A DNA stretch of 64,000 bases from Pseudothioclava nitratireducens (GCF_029210495.1 NZ_JARGDK010000004.1:124001-188000), one strand, 5' to 3'; positions 28,067-36,624 are shown, counted from the first letter of the stretch. Notes: generated from the letters alone by a model not told the origin. Numbers and translations: made by a program.

Positions 28067-29865
28067 TGTTTCAGGATTTCACGGTCAAGTCGCGGCCCCA
28101 TGACGGGCCGCCGCGTCTGGCGGCGCTGCGGGCAAAGATGGCGCTTGAGGGGCTTGCGGGCTTTATCGTGCCGCGTGCGGACGCCCATCAGGGTGAATAT
28201 GTCGCCGAGTGCGACGCGCGGCTGGCATGGCTGACGGGGTTCACCGGGTCTGCGGGATTCTGCATCGCGCTGATGGACCGGGCGGGCGTCTTCGTGGACG
28301 GGCGCTACCGGTTGCAGGTGCGCGCCGAGGTGGACACGCAGGTCTTTACCCCGGTCGATTGGCCCGAGACCCAGCCGGGGCCGTGGCTTGTCGTGGCGCT
28401 GCCCGAGGGGGGGCGCGTGGGGTTCGACCCGTGGCTGCACACCCCCGACGAGATCGCCCGGATCGAGGCGGCGCTCGCGGGCAGTGGCGTGGAGCTGGTG
28501 CCGGTCGACAATCTGGTGGACGCGATCTGGGCCGAACGCCCTGCCCCGCCCTGCGCGCCCGCCCGCGTGCACCCGGCGGAACTTGCGGGCGAAGAGAGTG
28601 CTGCGAAACGCGCGCGGATCGGTGCGGGTCTGGCCAAGGCGGGCGCGGCGGCGCTGGTGCTCACGCTGTCCGACTCCATCTGCTGGCTGTTGAACATTCG
28701 GGGCAATGACATCGCGCGCAATCCGCTGGTGCAGGGCTTTGCGGTGCTGCATGCCGACGGGCATCTGACGCTCTTTGCCGATGGGGACAAGTTCGATGCG
28801 GCGCTGCGCGCGCATCTGGGGCCAAAGGTCACGCTGCGCCCGCAGGCGGCTTTCGCGCCGGGACTTCGGAGCCTCACCGGGCCGGTTCAGGTCGATCCGG
28901 CGAGCGCGCCGGTTGCGGTGCTTCTGGAGTTGGCCCAATCGGGAACCGAGGTGATCCGCGCGACCGATCCCTGCCTCATGGCCAAGGCCCGCAAGAACCC
29001 GGCCGAGATCGCGGGCATGGAGGCGGCGCATCACCGCGACGCGGTGGCGATGGTGGAATTCCTGTGCTGGCTCGACGCCGAGGCCCCCAAAGGCACGCTC
29101 ACCGAGATCGACGTGGTGACGCGGCTCGAAGCATTCCGGGCGGCCTCGGGCTGTCTGATGGATATCAGCTTCGACACGATTTGCGGGGCGGGGCCGAATG
29201 CGGCGATCATGCATTACCGGGTCTCGGAGGCGAGCAATCGCGCGGTGCGTCCGGGCGAGGCGCTGCTGGTCGATAGCGGCGCGCAATATCCCGATGGGAC
29301 GACCGATATCACGCGGACCATGGCCGTAGGGCCGGTGCCGGAGGCCATCGTCGACCCATACACACGCGTGCTGCAAGGGCTGATCGCGATCAGTCTGGCG
29401 CGCTGGCCGCGTGGGCTTGCGGGGCGCGATCTCGACCCGCTGGCGCGGGCGGCGCTGTGGCGGGCGGGGCTCGACTTCAACCACGGGACCGGGCATGGCG
29501 TCGGCGCGGCGCTGAGCGTGCATGAGGGACCGGTGCGTCTGGCACGGATCTCGGAACTGCCGCTGGAGCCGGGGATGATCCTGTCGAACGAGCCGGGATA
29601 TTACCGCGATGGCAGCTTTGGCATCCGGCTGGAGAACCTTGTGCTGGTGGTGGAGGCCGCGCCCTTGGGTGACCGGCGCGACCAGTTGGCGATGCAGACG
29701 CTGACCTGGGTGCCCTTCGACCGCCGCCTGATCGATGTGGGCCAATTGGCCCGGCATGAGCGCGACTGGGTCGACGCCTATCACGCCGAGGTTCTGGCGC
29801 GGGTGGGGTCCGATCTCTCAGCACCCGCGCGCGATTGGTTGGAGCTGGCCTGCGCGCCGCTTTGA
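28066..29865 (+). CDS. pepP: Xaa-Pro aminopeptidase (M24B family)
   Basis: Removes an N-terminal residue preceding proline. The 599-residue protein has the three-domain layout of large M24B aminopeptidases: two creatinase-like N-domains (GLAGFIVPRADAHQGEYV, WLTGFTGSAGFCIAL, SDSICWLLNIRGNDI) and a pita-bread catalytic domain from about 310. Metal ligands are Asp in LLVDSGAQYPDGTTDITRT, His in FNHGTGHGVGAALSVHEGP and Glu in MILSNEPGYY and GIRLENLVLV. The ATG overlaps the cobT stop (TGATG), so it is coupled to cobT, probably without functional connection. The symbol denotes family similarity; the E. coli enzyme is shorter. Confidence 0.88.
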   Translation: MFQDFTVKSRPHDGPPRLAALRAKMALEGLAGFIVPRADAHQGEYVAECDARLAWLTGFTGSAGFCIALMDRAGVFVDGRYRLQVRAEVDTQVFTPVDWPETQPGPWLVVALPEGGRVGFDPWLHTPDEIARIEAALAGSGVELVPVDNLVDAIWAERPAPPCAPARVHPAELAGEESAAKRARIGAGLAKAGAAALVLTLSDSICWLLNIRGNDIARNPLVQGFAVLHADGHLTLFADGDKFDAALRAHLGPKVTLRPQAAFAPGLRSLTGPVQVDPASAPVAVLLELAQSGTEVIRATDPCLMAKARKNPAEIAGMEAAHHRDAVAMVEFLCWLDAEAPKGTLTEIDVVTRLEAFRAASGCLMDISFDTICGAGPNAAIMHYRVSEASNRAVRPGEALLVDSGAQYPDGTTDITRTMAVGPVPEAIVDPYTRVLQGLIAISLARWPRGLAGRDLDPLARAALWRAGLDFNHGTGHGVGAALSVHEGPVRLARISELPLEPGMILSNEPGYYRDGSFGIRLENLVLVVEAAPLGDRRDQLAMQTLTWVPFDRRLIDVGQLARHERDWVDAYHAEVLARVGSDLSAPARDWLELACAPL

Positions 29866-29888
29866 AGCGCGTCTTGGCGAGCGCGGAT

Positions 29889-29967
29889 GCCTCCGGCGGG
29901 GATATTTAAGGCAGAATGAGGGGGGCTGCCCTCCCTGTCAGTCTGCTGCAAATATCCCCCGCGGAGC
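29889..29967. repeat. GGATATTT/AAATATCC palindromic element between convergent genes
   Basis: GCCTCCGGCGGGGATATTT on the left faces AAATATCCCCCGCGGAGC on the right, with about 42 bases between including a GGGGGGCTGCCCTCCC block. It shares the GGATATTT arms with the elements at 6016, 22383 and 34487 but lacks the GCGATTGGA arms. It lies in the 129-base gap between the 3' ends of the M24 aminopeptidase and acetate kinase genes. Confidence 0.6.
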
Positions 29968-29994
29968 GTCCCGAACGGGCCACGCGCGCGGCGC

Positions 29995-31158
29995 TCAGGG
30001 GCTCAGCACCGCATGGGCCGCCCGCGCGATCACCAGTTCTTCGTTGGTGGGGATCACCATGACCTCGACCGGGCCGATCGAGATATGGCGCGCATTCGCC
30101 GCGTTCTTCCCGGCATCGAGCGTGATGCCGATCCAGCCCATCCCCTCGCAGACGCGGGCGCGGATATGGGCGGAGTTCTCGCCGATGCCACCGCAGAAGA
30201 CGAGCGCGTCGAGCCCGCCGAGAGCGGCAGCGAGTGCGCCGAGTTCGCGCCGGATGCGGAAGGTGAAATAGTCGATCGCCTCGGCGGCGTGCGGATCGTC
30301 CGAGGCTTCGAGTTCGCGCATGTCGTTCGAGAGACCGGACATGCCCTTGAGGCCGCTTTCCTTGTAAAGCAGGTCGGAGATCTCGCCGCTCGACATGCCC
30401 TCCTGATCCATCAGGTAGAGCAGCACGCCCGGATCGAGTTGCCCCGAGCGGGTGCCCATCGGCAGGCCGTCCAGCGCCGAGAAGCCCATGGTGGAGGCGA
30501 TGGATTGCCCGCCCTGAAGCCCGCACATCGACGCGCCCGAGCCCAGATGCGCGACCACGACGCGGCCTGCGTGGAGCTTGGGCTCGGTCGTCGCGAGTTC
30601 GCCCGAGATGTAGTCGTAGCTCAGCCCGTGGAAGCCGTAGCGGCGCACGCCCTTTTCGTAGAACCGGCGCGGGAGTGCGAAAGTGTCGTTCACGAAGGGG
30701 TGGTTGCGGTGAAAGGCGGTGTCGAAGCAGGCGATCTGCGGCGCGTCCGGGAAGGCGTCGAGCGCGGCGCGCACGCCCGCAAGGTTATGCGGCTGATGGA
30801 GCGGCGCGAAAGGCGCGAGTTTGGCGAGTTCGGCCATCAGGTCGTCGGTGATGCGCTCGGGCGCGGCATGGTCGATGCCGCCATGCACGACCCGGTGCCC
30901 GACCGCGATCACCTCGAGCCCCGGAAAGCCCGCGTGAAAGGCGGCCAGCGCGGTGGCGAGGGCCTTGGCATGGGTCTCGAAATCCTCCGGGCGGGTGTCG
31001 GGGATCGGCAATGTCTGCCCGGCCCCATCGACCACGCGCAGCGCCCCCTGCCCGCCGATCCGATCGACATGGCCGAAGCCCAGCGTCTCGAGCGTCTCGG
31101 AGAACAGCCCGAGCTTGAGCGAGGACGACCCCGCGTTGAGCGTCAGGATCGCGCGCAT
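29995..31158 (-). CDS. ackA: Acetate kinase
   Basis: Interconverts acetyl phosphate plus ADP with acetate plus ATP. The 387-residue protein begins ILTLNAGSSSLKLGLF (signature 1, Asn7). It contains GHRVVHGG (catalytic Arg and His), ACFDTAFHRNHP, RRYGFHGLSYDYI (signature 2), VAHLGSGASMCGL and FCGGIGENSAHIRARVCEGM. Its ATG overlaps the stop of the MaoC-phosphate acyltransferase gene (TGATG), pairing it with an enzyme expected to supply acyl phosphate. Propionate or butyrate kinase activity is possible in this family, but the length and motifs are those of AckA. Confidence 0.93.
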   Translation of the reverse strand: MRAILTLNAGSSSLKLGLFSETLETLGFGHVDRIGGQGALRVVDGAGQTLPIPDTRPEDFETHAKALATALAAFHAGFPGLEVIAVGHRVVHGGIDHAAPERITDDLMAELAKLAPFAPLHQPHNLAGVRAALDAFPDAPQIACFDTAFHRNHPFVNDTFALPRRFYEKGVRRYGFHGLSYDYISGELATTEPKLHAGRVVVAHLGSGASMCGLQGGQSIASTMGFSALDGLPMGTRSGQLDPGVLLYLMDQEGMSSGEISDLLYKESGLKGMSGLSNDMRELEASDDPHAAEAIDYFTFRIRRELGALAAALGGLDALVFCGGIGENSAHIRARVCEGMGWIGITLDAGKNAANARHISIGPVEVMVIPTNEELVIARAAHAVLSP

Positions 31159-32540
31159 CAGCCCCTCCGGACCCGGTTCTGGTGGATCGCGGCGACGGCA
31201 GCCGAGGCCAGACGCGCCATGGCGCTGTCGGAACGTGAATTGAGGATCACCGGCACGCGCGCGCCCAGCACCAGCCCCGCGCCTTCGGCATGGCTGATAT
31301 AGGCGAGTTGCTTGGCGAGCATATTGGCGGCGTCGATGCCGGGCGCGACCAGCACCTCGGCATGGCCCGCCACCTCGCCGCGCAGGCCCTTGGTGCGCGC
31401 CGCCCCGATATCGACCGCGTTATCCATGGCGAGCGGGCCATCGACGATGCCCCCCTTGATCTGCCCGCGCTCGGCCATTTTCGACAAGAGCGCCGCATCG
31501 AGCGAGGACGGGATCGAGGGGTTCACCGTCTCGACCGCGCTGAGCACGCCGACCTTGGGCACCTCGATCCCGATCGAGATCGCCAGGTCGATCGCGTTCT
31601 GCACGATATCGACCTTGGTTTCGAGATCGGGCGCGATATTGATCGCCGCATCCGTCACCAGAAGCGGGTGCGGCACCCCCGGCACATCCATCACGAAGAT
31701 ATGCGTAAAGCGCCGCCCGACGCGCAGGCCCGTCTGCTTGTCGAGCATCGGCTTGAGCAGGTCATCGGTATGCAGATGACCCTTCATGATACATTCGGCG
31801 CGCCCGTCATGGACGAGCTTGACCGCCATATGCGCCGCATCCCGATGGGTCAGCGCGGGAATGATCTCATAGCGCGAAATATCGTGGCCAATCTCGGCAG
31901 CGGCGGCCTCGATCCGGGCGGGATCGCCGATCAGCAGCGGCGCGATGATCGAATGCTCTGCCGAGAGCAGCGCGCCTTCGAGCGAGTGGCCGTTCTCGGG
32001 GCAGACGACGGCGGTATCGAGCGCGGGCAAGGGTTCGGCGCGATCGAGCAGTTTTTCGAAATGGCGGTGGCGCTGCGAGATCAGGCCGGGCACTTCGAGC
32101 GCGTCGAATTTGAGGTGTCGTTTCGGCGCGATCACGCAGGCCTCACCCGAGACGATCAGCGCCTCATCGGCGCAGCGGCGCACCTCGGTGCGCAGGCGCA
32201 CGACATTGTCGGGCAGTTTTTCGAGCACCTCGACGCGGGCGCACAGTTCCTCGCCCGCATTGGCGCGGGCGTGAAACTGGAGCGACTGGCTGCGATAGAG
32301 CGTGCCGGGGCCGGGCAGGATATTGCCCAGAACGGCGGTGATGAGCGAGGCCACGAACATGCCGGGCGCATAGGCTTCGGTGACGCCATCGCCGTCGCCA
32401 TCCTCGGCCTCGAGATGGACCGGGTTATGGTTGCCCGACGCGGCGGCGAAGACGTAGAAATCATCGGCGGTGCAGAGCCGTTTCATCTCGGCATTCATTC
32501 CCGGTTGCAGCTCCTCCCACATCCGGCTTTCGAAAATCAT
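31158..32540 (-). CDS. MaoC hydratase - phosphate acetyl/butyryltransferase fusion
   Basis: A 460-residue two-domain protein. Residues 1-150 form a MaoC-like hot-dog domain: FYVFAAASGNHNPVHLE holds the hydratase Asn-x-His motif, and MFVASLITAVLG follows. Residues about 165-460 are a PTA_PTB phosphate acyltransferase: FIEK-like region, CIMKGHLHTDDLLKPML, TDAAINIAPDLETKVDIVQN, VGVLSAVETVNPSIPSSLDA, GIVDGPLAMDNAVDIGAA and a C-terminal ILNSRSDSAMARLASAAVA. The start at 32540 has AAGGAG 8-13 bases upstream. With ackA it should give acyl-CoA to acyl phosphate to acid plus ATP. Substrate could be acetyl-CoA or a short-chain enoyl/acyl-CoA. Confidence 0.88.
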   Translation of the reverse strand: MIFESRMWEELQPGMNAEMKRLCTADDFYVFAAASGNHNPVHLEAEDGDGDGVTEAYAPGMFVASLITAVLGNILPGPGTLYRSQSLQFHARANAGEELCARVEVLEKLPDNVVRLRTEVRRCADEALIVSGEACVIAPKRHLKFDALEVPGLISQRHRHFEKLLDRAEPLPALDTAVVCPENGHSLEGALLSAEHSIIAPLLIGDPARIEAAAAEIGHDISRYEIIPALTHRDAAHMAVKLVHDGRAECIMKGHLHTDDLLKPMLDKQTGLRVGRRFTHIFVMDVPGVPHPLLVTDAAINIAPDLETKVDIVQNAIDLAISIGIEVPKVGVLSAVETVNPSIPSSLDAALLSKMAERGQIKGGIVDGPLAMDNAVDIGAARTKGLRGEVAGHAEVLVAPGIDAANMLAKQLAYISHAEGAGLVLGARVPVILNSRSDSAMARLASAAVAAIHQNRVRRG

Positions 32541-32707
32541 TCCTGGCTCCTTGCATGTGATGCCGCGTTGCGGCGTAATCTGCCGCATGGATAAGGCGCA
32601 ATCATGACGATTGCCTTGATCAGCGACAAGCTGCCCCGGAAAAAATGCCCCCCTTTCCTGTCGTGACCCCACGTCCTAGAAGGGGTGCGCAACAAAAGGA
32701 CGATCCA

Positions 32708-34093
32708 ATGCCATTCGAAGCGGCAGTTGAGGCGCTGGCGGCGCTGCTGGGGGACCGGCTGAGCCGGAGCGAGGCCGAGCGGCGCCTGCATGGGCAGAAT
32801 GAAACCTGGTTTCCCGAAACCCCGCCCGATGCGGTGGCATGGCCCATAAGCACCGAGGAAGTCTCGAAAATCCTTGCGATCTGCCATGCCTATCGGATGC
32901 CGGTCGTGGCTTGGGGCACGGGCACGTCGCTTGAGGGTCACGCGCTAGCGGTCAAGGGCGGGCTGAGCCTTGATCTGGGGCGGATGGACAAGGTGCTGGA
33001 GGTCCGGCCCGAGGACATGCTGGCCGTGGTTCAGCCGGGTGTGACCCGTGAGGCGCTCAATGCCGACCTGCGCGCGACGGGGCTGTTCTTCCCGGTCGAT
33101 CCGGGCGCGAATGCGAGCCTTGGCGGGATGGCCGCGACGCGGGCGTCGGGGACGACGACGGTGCGCTATGGCTCGATGCGCGACAATGTCGCCGCGCTGG
33201 AGGTCGTGCTCGCGGACGGCACGGTGATCCGCACCGGGTCGGGGGCGCGCAAATCGGCCGCTGGCTACGATCTGACGGCGCTGATGCTCGGCTCCGAGGG
33301 GACGCTTGGGATCATCACGGAACTGACGCTGCGGCTGCATGGTCAGCCCGAGGCGGTGTCTTCGGCGGTCTGCGCGTTTGAGAGCTTTGAGGCGGCGGTC
33401 GAGACCGTGCAGATGACGATCCAGATGGGTATTCCGATGGCGCGGATCGAGTTCGTGGACGAGCAGGTCGCCCGGATGTTCAACGCGGCCAACGGGACGG
33501 AGCTGCCCGAAAAGCCCCATCTGATGATCGAGTTTCACGGCTCCGAGCAGGCGGTGGCCGAGCAATCCGAGCGCTTCGGCGAGGTGGTCGCCGAGATGGG
33601 CGGGGCGGATTTCGCCTGGGCTACGACGACCGAGGATCGCAACCGGCTGTGGAAGATGCGCCACGGGGCTTACCCTGCCTGCCTCGCTGCGCGGCCCGGC
33701 TGCATGGGGCTGGTGACGGATATCTGCGTGCCGATCTCGCGGCTGGCCGAAGCGGTGGCCGAGACCCGTGCCGATATTGCCGAGGCCGGTCTGCAAGGGC
33801 CGATCCTTGGCCATGTGGGCGACGGGAATTTCCACGCGATCCTGCTGCTCGACCGCGATGATGCCGAGGAACTGGCGCGCGCGAAAACCGTCGCCGGGCG
33901 GCTTGCAGAACGCGCGTTGCGGCTGGGGGGCACGGTCACCGGCGAGCACGGCGTGGGGCTTGGCAAGCGCGGCTATATGGAGGCCGAACACGGGGTCGGC
34001 TGGCAGGTGATGGGCGCGATCAAGACGGCGCTCGATCCGCTGGGCATCCTGAACCCCGGCAAACTCATTCCCGGCGCGGAGACAGACGCATGA
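32708..34093 (+). CDS. FAD-binding dehydrogenase of the GlcD/D-lactate dehydrogenase family
   Basis: A 461-residue flavoprotein. The PCMH-type FAD domain shows VVAWGTGTSLEGHALAVKGG, the FAD pyrophosphate region FFPVDPGANASLGGMAATRA and TLGIITELTLRLHG. The C-terminal FAD-oxidase domain shows GHVGDGNFHAILLLD and VTGEHGVGLGKRGYMEAEHG, whose His residues belong to the active site. Cytochrome-dependent D-lactate dehydrogenase, glycolate oxidase GlcD and D-2-hydroxyglutarate dehydrogenase share this architecture, so the substrate is a D-2-hydroxy acid not further specified. The start at 32708 has AAAGGA upstream. Divergent from the phosphate acyltransferase gene and overlapping the next gene by 4 bases. 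Confidence 0.85.
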   Translation: MPFEAAVEALAALLGDRLSRSEAERRLHGQNETWFPETPPDAVAWPISTEEVSKILAICHAYRMPVVAWGTGTSLEGHALAVKGGLSLDLGRMDKVLEVRPEDMLAVVQPGVTREALNADLRATGLFFPVDPGANASLGGMAATRASGTTTVRYGSMRDNVAALEVVLADGTVIRTGSGARKSAAGYDLTALMLGSEGTLGIITELTLRLHGQPEAVSSAVCAFESFEAAVETVQMTIQMGIPMARIEFVDEQVARMFNAANGTELPEKPHLMIEFHGSEQAVAEQSERFGEVVAEMGGADFAWATTTEDRNRLWKMRHGAYPACLAARPGCMGLVTDICVPISRLAEAVAETRADIAEAGLQGPILGHVGDGNFHAILLLDRDDAEELARAKTVAGRLAERALRLGGTVTGEHGVGLGKRGYMEAEHGVGWQVMGAIKTALDPLGILNPGKLIPGAETDA

Positions 34094-34482
34094 GCCTTGA
34101 CGACCCGACCCAACTGCCCCGCGCCTTCGCGCAAGCCTGGGGCGCGCGCGACGCCCGTGCGCTGGCCGAGTTCTTTGCCGAGGACGCGGATTTCCTGAGC
34201 CTGACCGGAGGCTTGGCCGAGGGGCGCGCGCAGATCGCAGAGCTTTTGGCGGGGGAGTTGGCCGGGGCTTTTGCCCGCGCGCGGCTCGTGACCGGGAAAA
34301 CCAGGCTCCGCCCCGTCGGCCCCGAGGCGAGCGTGCTCACGCAGCGCTTCGTCCTGACCGGGATCGTTCATGCCGATGGCAGCGATGCGGGCCGGATCGG
34401 CGCCATCCTGGCCGCGACGATGGGGCTTGGCGCGACTGGCTGGGAGATCGTTTCGGCGCAGTTCGTGGTCGAAGCCGCCTGA
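34090..34482 (+). CDS. SgcJ/EcaC-type SnoaL-like (NTF2 fold) protein
   Basis: A 130-residue protein of the NTF2-like superfamily: a helix LPRAFAQAWGARDARALAEFF, the conserved FAEDADFLSLTGGLAEGRAQI, then beta strands ending GWEIVSAQFVVEA. Such domains in the SgcJ/EcaC group are called oxidoreductase-like in annotation, but no catalytic activity is established. It overlaps the FAD dehydrogenase stop (ATGA), so the two are co-expressed. An accessory role for the dehydrogenase is inference. Confidence 0.7.
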   Translation: MSLDDPTQLPRAFAQAWGARDARALAEFFAEDADFLSLTGGLAEGRAQIAELLAGELAGAFARARLVTGKTRLRPVGPEASVLTQRFVLTGIVHADGSDAGRIGAILAATMGLGATGWEIVSAQFVVEAA

Positions 34483-34486
34483 AGAA

Positions 34487-34625
34487 GGGGGCTGTCCGCC
34501 CCCTCTTTGGCCAAGGCCAAATTAACCCCTGAGGATATTTGACGCGATTGGAAATCTCATATGTTTCCAATTGCCCGAAATATCCCCGGGGTGAATGGGC
34601 GAAGCCCAGAGGGGGCAGAGCCCCC
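34487..34625. repeat. Nested inverted-repeat element between convergent genes (copy 4)
   Basis: Outer hairpins G5CTGTCCGC5 (34487-34503) and G5CAGAGC5 (34611-34625) enclose GGATATTTGACGCGATTGGAA facing TTCCAATTGCCCGAAATATCC. Organisation, spacing and convergent-gene setting match copies 1 and 3. Confidence 0.75.
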
Positions 34626-34645
34626 TGCCCGGGTTCCCTCGGTGC

Positions 34646-35077
34646 TCAGTCGTCCTCGAAATAGCCGCGTTCGGCACCGCGATGGCAAGCCGTGCAATTC
34701 GCCATGGAGCCTGCTTTTTCGAGTGCGCGCCGGGACACTTCACCCTCATGCTCGCGTTTGAACCATGGCAGTTCGGTGATCCGCAGCGGCGGGGTTTCGG
34801 GGTCTGCGCGCATTTGCGCGGCGGGGCGCGTCTGGCCGGTAAGATAGGCCTCGATTGCCGCCGCATCGGCCTCGGGCAGGCTTGCGTCTTCGCCGAAGTG
34901 ATCTGACAGCGATGTCATGATCTTGTGCCAGCTCTCAGCCGGCAGGAGGCTTGGCGGGTAAGCCATGTGGCAGGCCGAGCATTCGGCTTGGGTGAGCGGG
35001 TCCGTCACCGGGGCGATATAGTCGCTATCGGCCAGGGCGGGCGTCGCAAATGCGATGAGGATCAGGAATTTACGCAT
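34646..35077 (-). CDS. Diheme cytochrome c (DHC family)
   Basis: A 143-residue periplasmic diheme cytochrome: signal peptide ending ATPALA-DS, heme motifs CSACH (33-37) and CTACH (128-132), plus the DHC core YPPSLLPAESW and LSDHFGEDASLPEADAA between them. In R. sphaeroides a DHC-type cytochrome donates electrons to the heme protein SHP, and here its gene lies 12 bases downstream of the SHP gene. It is about 40% alike by eye to the C-terminal domain of the cytochrome b561 fusion encoded two genes upstream, so the operon has two DHC modules. Confidence 0.88.
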   Translation of the reverse strand: MRKFLILIAFATPALADSDYIAPVTDPLTQAECSACHMAYPPSLLPAESWHKIMTSLSDHFGEDASLPEADAAAIEAYLTGQTRPAAQMRADPETPPLRITELPWFKREHEGEVSRRALEKAGSMANCTACHRGAERGYFEDD

Positions 35078-35089
35078 GGTTTCTCTCCT

Positions 35090-35482
35090 TCAGAGGCCGG
35101 TGAGCCAGGTGATGATGTCGGATTTCTCGGCGGCTGTGCAGTCCCGACCGAGCACGGAGTTGCAATTGCGTCCGAACCATTTCTCGACATGGGCGGTATC
35201 GGTGAAGCGGGCGGGGTTGGCGCGCGGGGCGAGCGGCTCGATTGCCTTGCCGGTGCGGGCCTGACCTGCGCGGGTCGGATCGGCCGTGTGACAGGTCGTG
35301 CAGGACGGCGTGTCCGGTTTGCCGCCCCCGGTCTCGGCGAGGAACAGGGCCTCTCCGCGTGCGGGATCGGCGGGCTGGCCGGCCTCGGCGCTATAGGTGG
35401 CGATGAGCGCCTCGGGCGTGGTGTCCCCGGCGAGGGCGGGCGTGGCCGCGAGCGCGGCAAGGCACAGGATCAGAGGTTTCAT
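35090..35482 (-). CDS. shp: Sphaeroides heme protein (SHP-type, DUF1924 cytochrome c)
   Basis: A 130-residue periplasmic monoheme cytochrome of the DUF1924/SHP family: signal peptide MKPLILCLAALAATPALA, CTTCH at 61-65, and a Cys pair (about 107 and 115) that could form the disulfide known in SHP. SHP is a high-spin cytochrome with an Asn as sixth heme ligand that is displaced by oxygen or NO; APRANPARF (Asn89) is the likely equivalent. Start at 35482 follows AAGGAG, and the ATG overlaps the upstream cytochrome b561-fusion stop (ATGA). Physiological substrate of SHP is not settled. Confidence 0.85.
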   Translation of the reverse strand: MKPLILCLAALAATPALAGDTTPEALIATYSAEAGQPADPARGEALFLAETGGGKPDTPSCTTCHTADPTRAGQARTGKAIEPLAPRANPARFTDTAHVEKWFGRNCNSVLGRDCTAAEKSDIITWLTGL

Positions 35483-36573
35483 TGCAAGGTCTCCTTGGGG
35501 ATTGAGATTTGGAAGGGGCTGAACCAGCCGGTCTCCGCATCCGCGTGGCAGGCGCGGCAATTGGCGCGGCTGAGGACGGGTTTGCGGGTGAACGTGGCGT
35601 CCGGGATGTCGCGGTGGGTGCGTTTCCAGAAGCGGGTTTCGGTGAGGCGAAGCGTGCTCTCATCCACCCCCAGCCCGAGGCGGTGCGCGGGAAGCGTGTC
35701 GGCGGTTTCGGCGGCATGGGCTTCGAGCCAGTCCGTGATCTGCCCGGTGGCATCGGCGGGCAGGCTGGCATCCTCGCCGAAATGATCGTCGAGCCCGGCC
35801 ATGAGCGCGCGCCAGTTCGTACGCGGCAAGAGCGAGGGGTGATAGGTCATGTGGCAGGCGCTGCATTCGTCTTGGGTGAGCGCGTCCCATTCGGCGACCG
35901 GAGCGCCGGGCACGGGGCGGTTCGTCGCGGCGATGGCGAGCCCGCCGAGGCCGAGGACGAGGGCGGCACCGAGGGCAAGGGCGGCGCGCGGGTGCGCCTT
36001 GCGGGGCGCGTCCGGGTGATCGCCCGAGCGGCTTGGCTTGCGGCCCGTCACCATGGCGCGGGCGAGGTTTTCGCGGCTGCGCAGGCTCTCGAAGATCACG
36101 CCGCCCAGATGCAGGCCGATCAGCACCAGAAGGCCGGTGGCGAGCAGTTCATGCCCCTCGCGCAGGGTGCGACCGAGTTCGAAGGAGAGGCCCGAGAGTG
36201 GCCCGGTCTTGAGCGTGCCGCCGAGAACCGCAAGCCCGCTCAGGCCGATGCCGAGGATGGTGGCCAGCAGCGCCAGCACCATGAGCGCGCCCAGCGGGTT
36301 GTGGCCCAGATGGCGCACGCCGCCGCCGCGCAGATGCGCCAGCACATCACGCGGGCGCGGCGTGAAGCTCGAAAATCGCGCATAGGTGCCACCCAGAAAG
36401 CCCCACACGATCCGGCTTGTCACAAGGATCACGGCGAGCGTTCCGGTGACGATGTGGATCAGGAGCGCCTCGGCGCCCATCAGGAAGCCGGTCACCGCCG
36501 CGCCCGCGATGGTGGCGACGAGGCCCCAGTGGAAGAGCCGGATATAACGGTCCCAGACGATTTTCTGTGCCAT
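35479..36573 (-). CDS. Cytochrome b561 fused to a C-terminal diheme cytochrome c domain
   Basis: A 364-residue membrane protein. Residues 1-190 form a four-helix Ni/Fe-hydrogenase-type cytochrome b561 domain with probable heme ligands in IRLFHWGLVAT, LLIHIVTGTLAVILV and LVLIGLHLGGVIFE. A single extra hydrophobic segment (ALALGAALVLGLGGLAIAA) follows. The periplasmic C-terminus is a DHC module with CSACH and CRACH. This would carry electrons from quinol to the periplasmic cytochromes SHP and DHC. ATG at 36573 is chosen for GAGG upstream; an ATG at 36585 is possible. First gene of the three-gene operon. Confidence 0.85.
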   Translation of the reverse strand: MAQKIVWDRYIRLFHWGLVATIAGAAVTGFLMGAEALLIHIVTGTLAVILVTSRIVWGFLGGTYARFSSFTPRPRDVLAHLRGGGVRHLGHNPLGALMVLALLATILGIGLSGLAVLGGTLKTGPLSGLSFELGRTLREGHELLATGLLVLIGLHLGGVIFESLRSRENLARAMVTGRKPSRSGDHPDAPRKAHPRAALALGAALVLGLGGLAIAATNRPVPGAPVAEWDALTQDECSACHMTYHPSLLPRTNWRALMAGLDDHFGEDASLPADATGQITDWLEAHAAETADTLPAHRLGLGVDESTLRLTETRFWKRTHRDIPDATFTRKPVLSRANCRACHADAETGWFSPFQISIPKETLQ

Positions 36574-36624
36574 GTCGGTCCTCATGCGAAGGATTCGCGT
36601 TGGGCCCTTTATGGCGGGGCGTTG

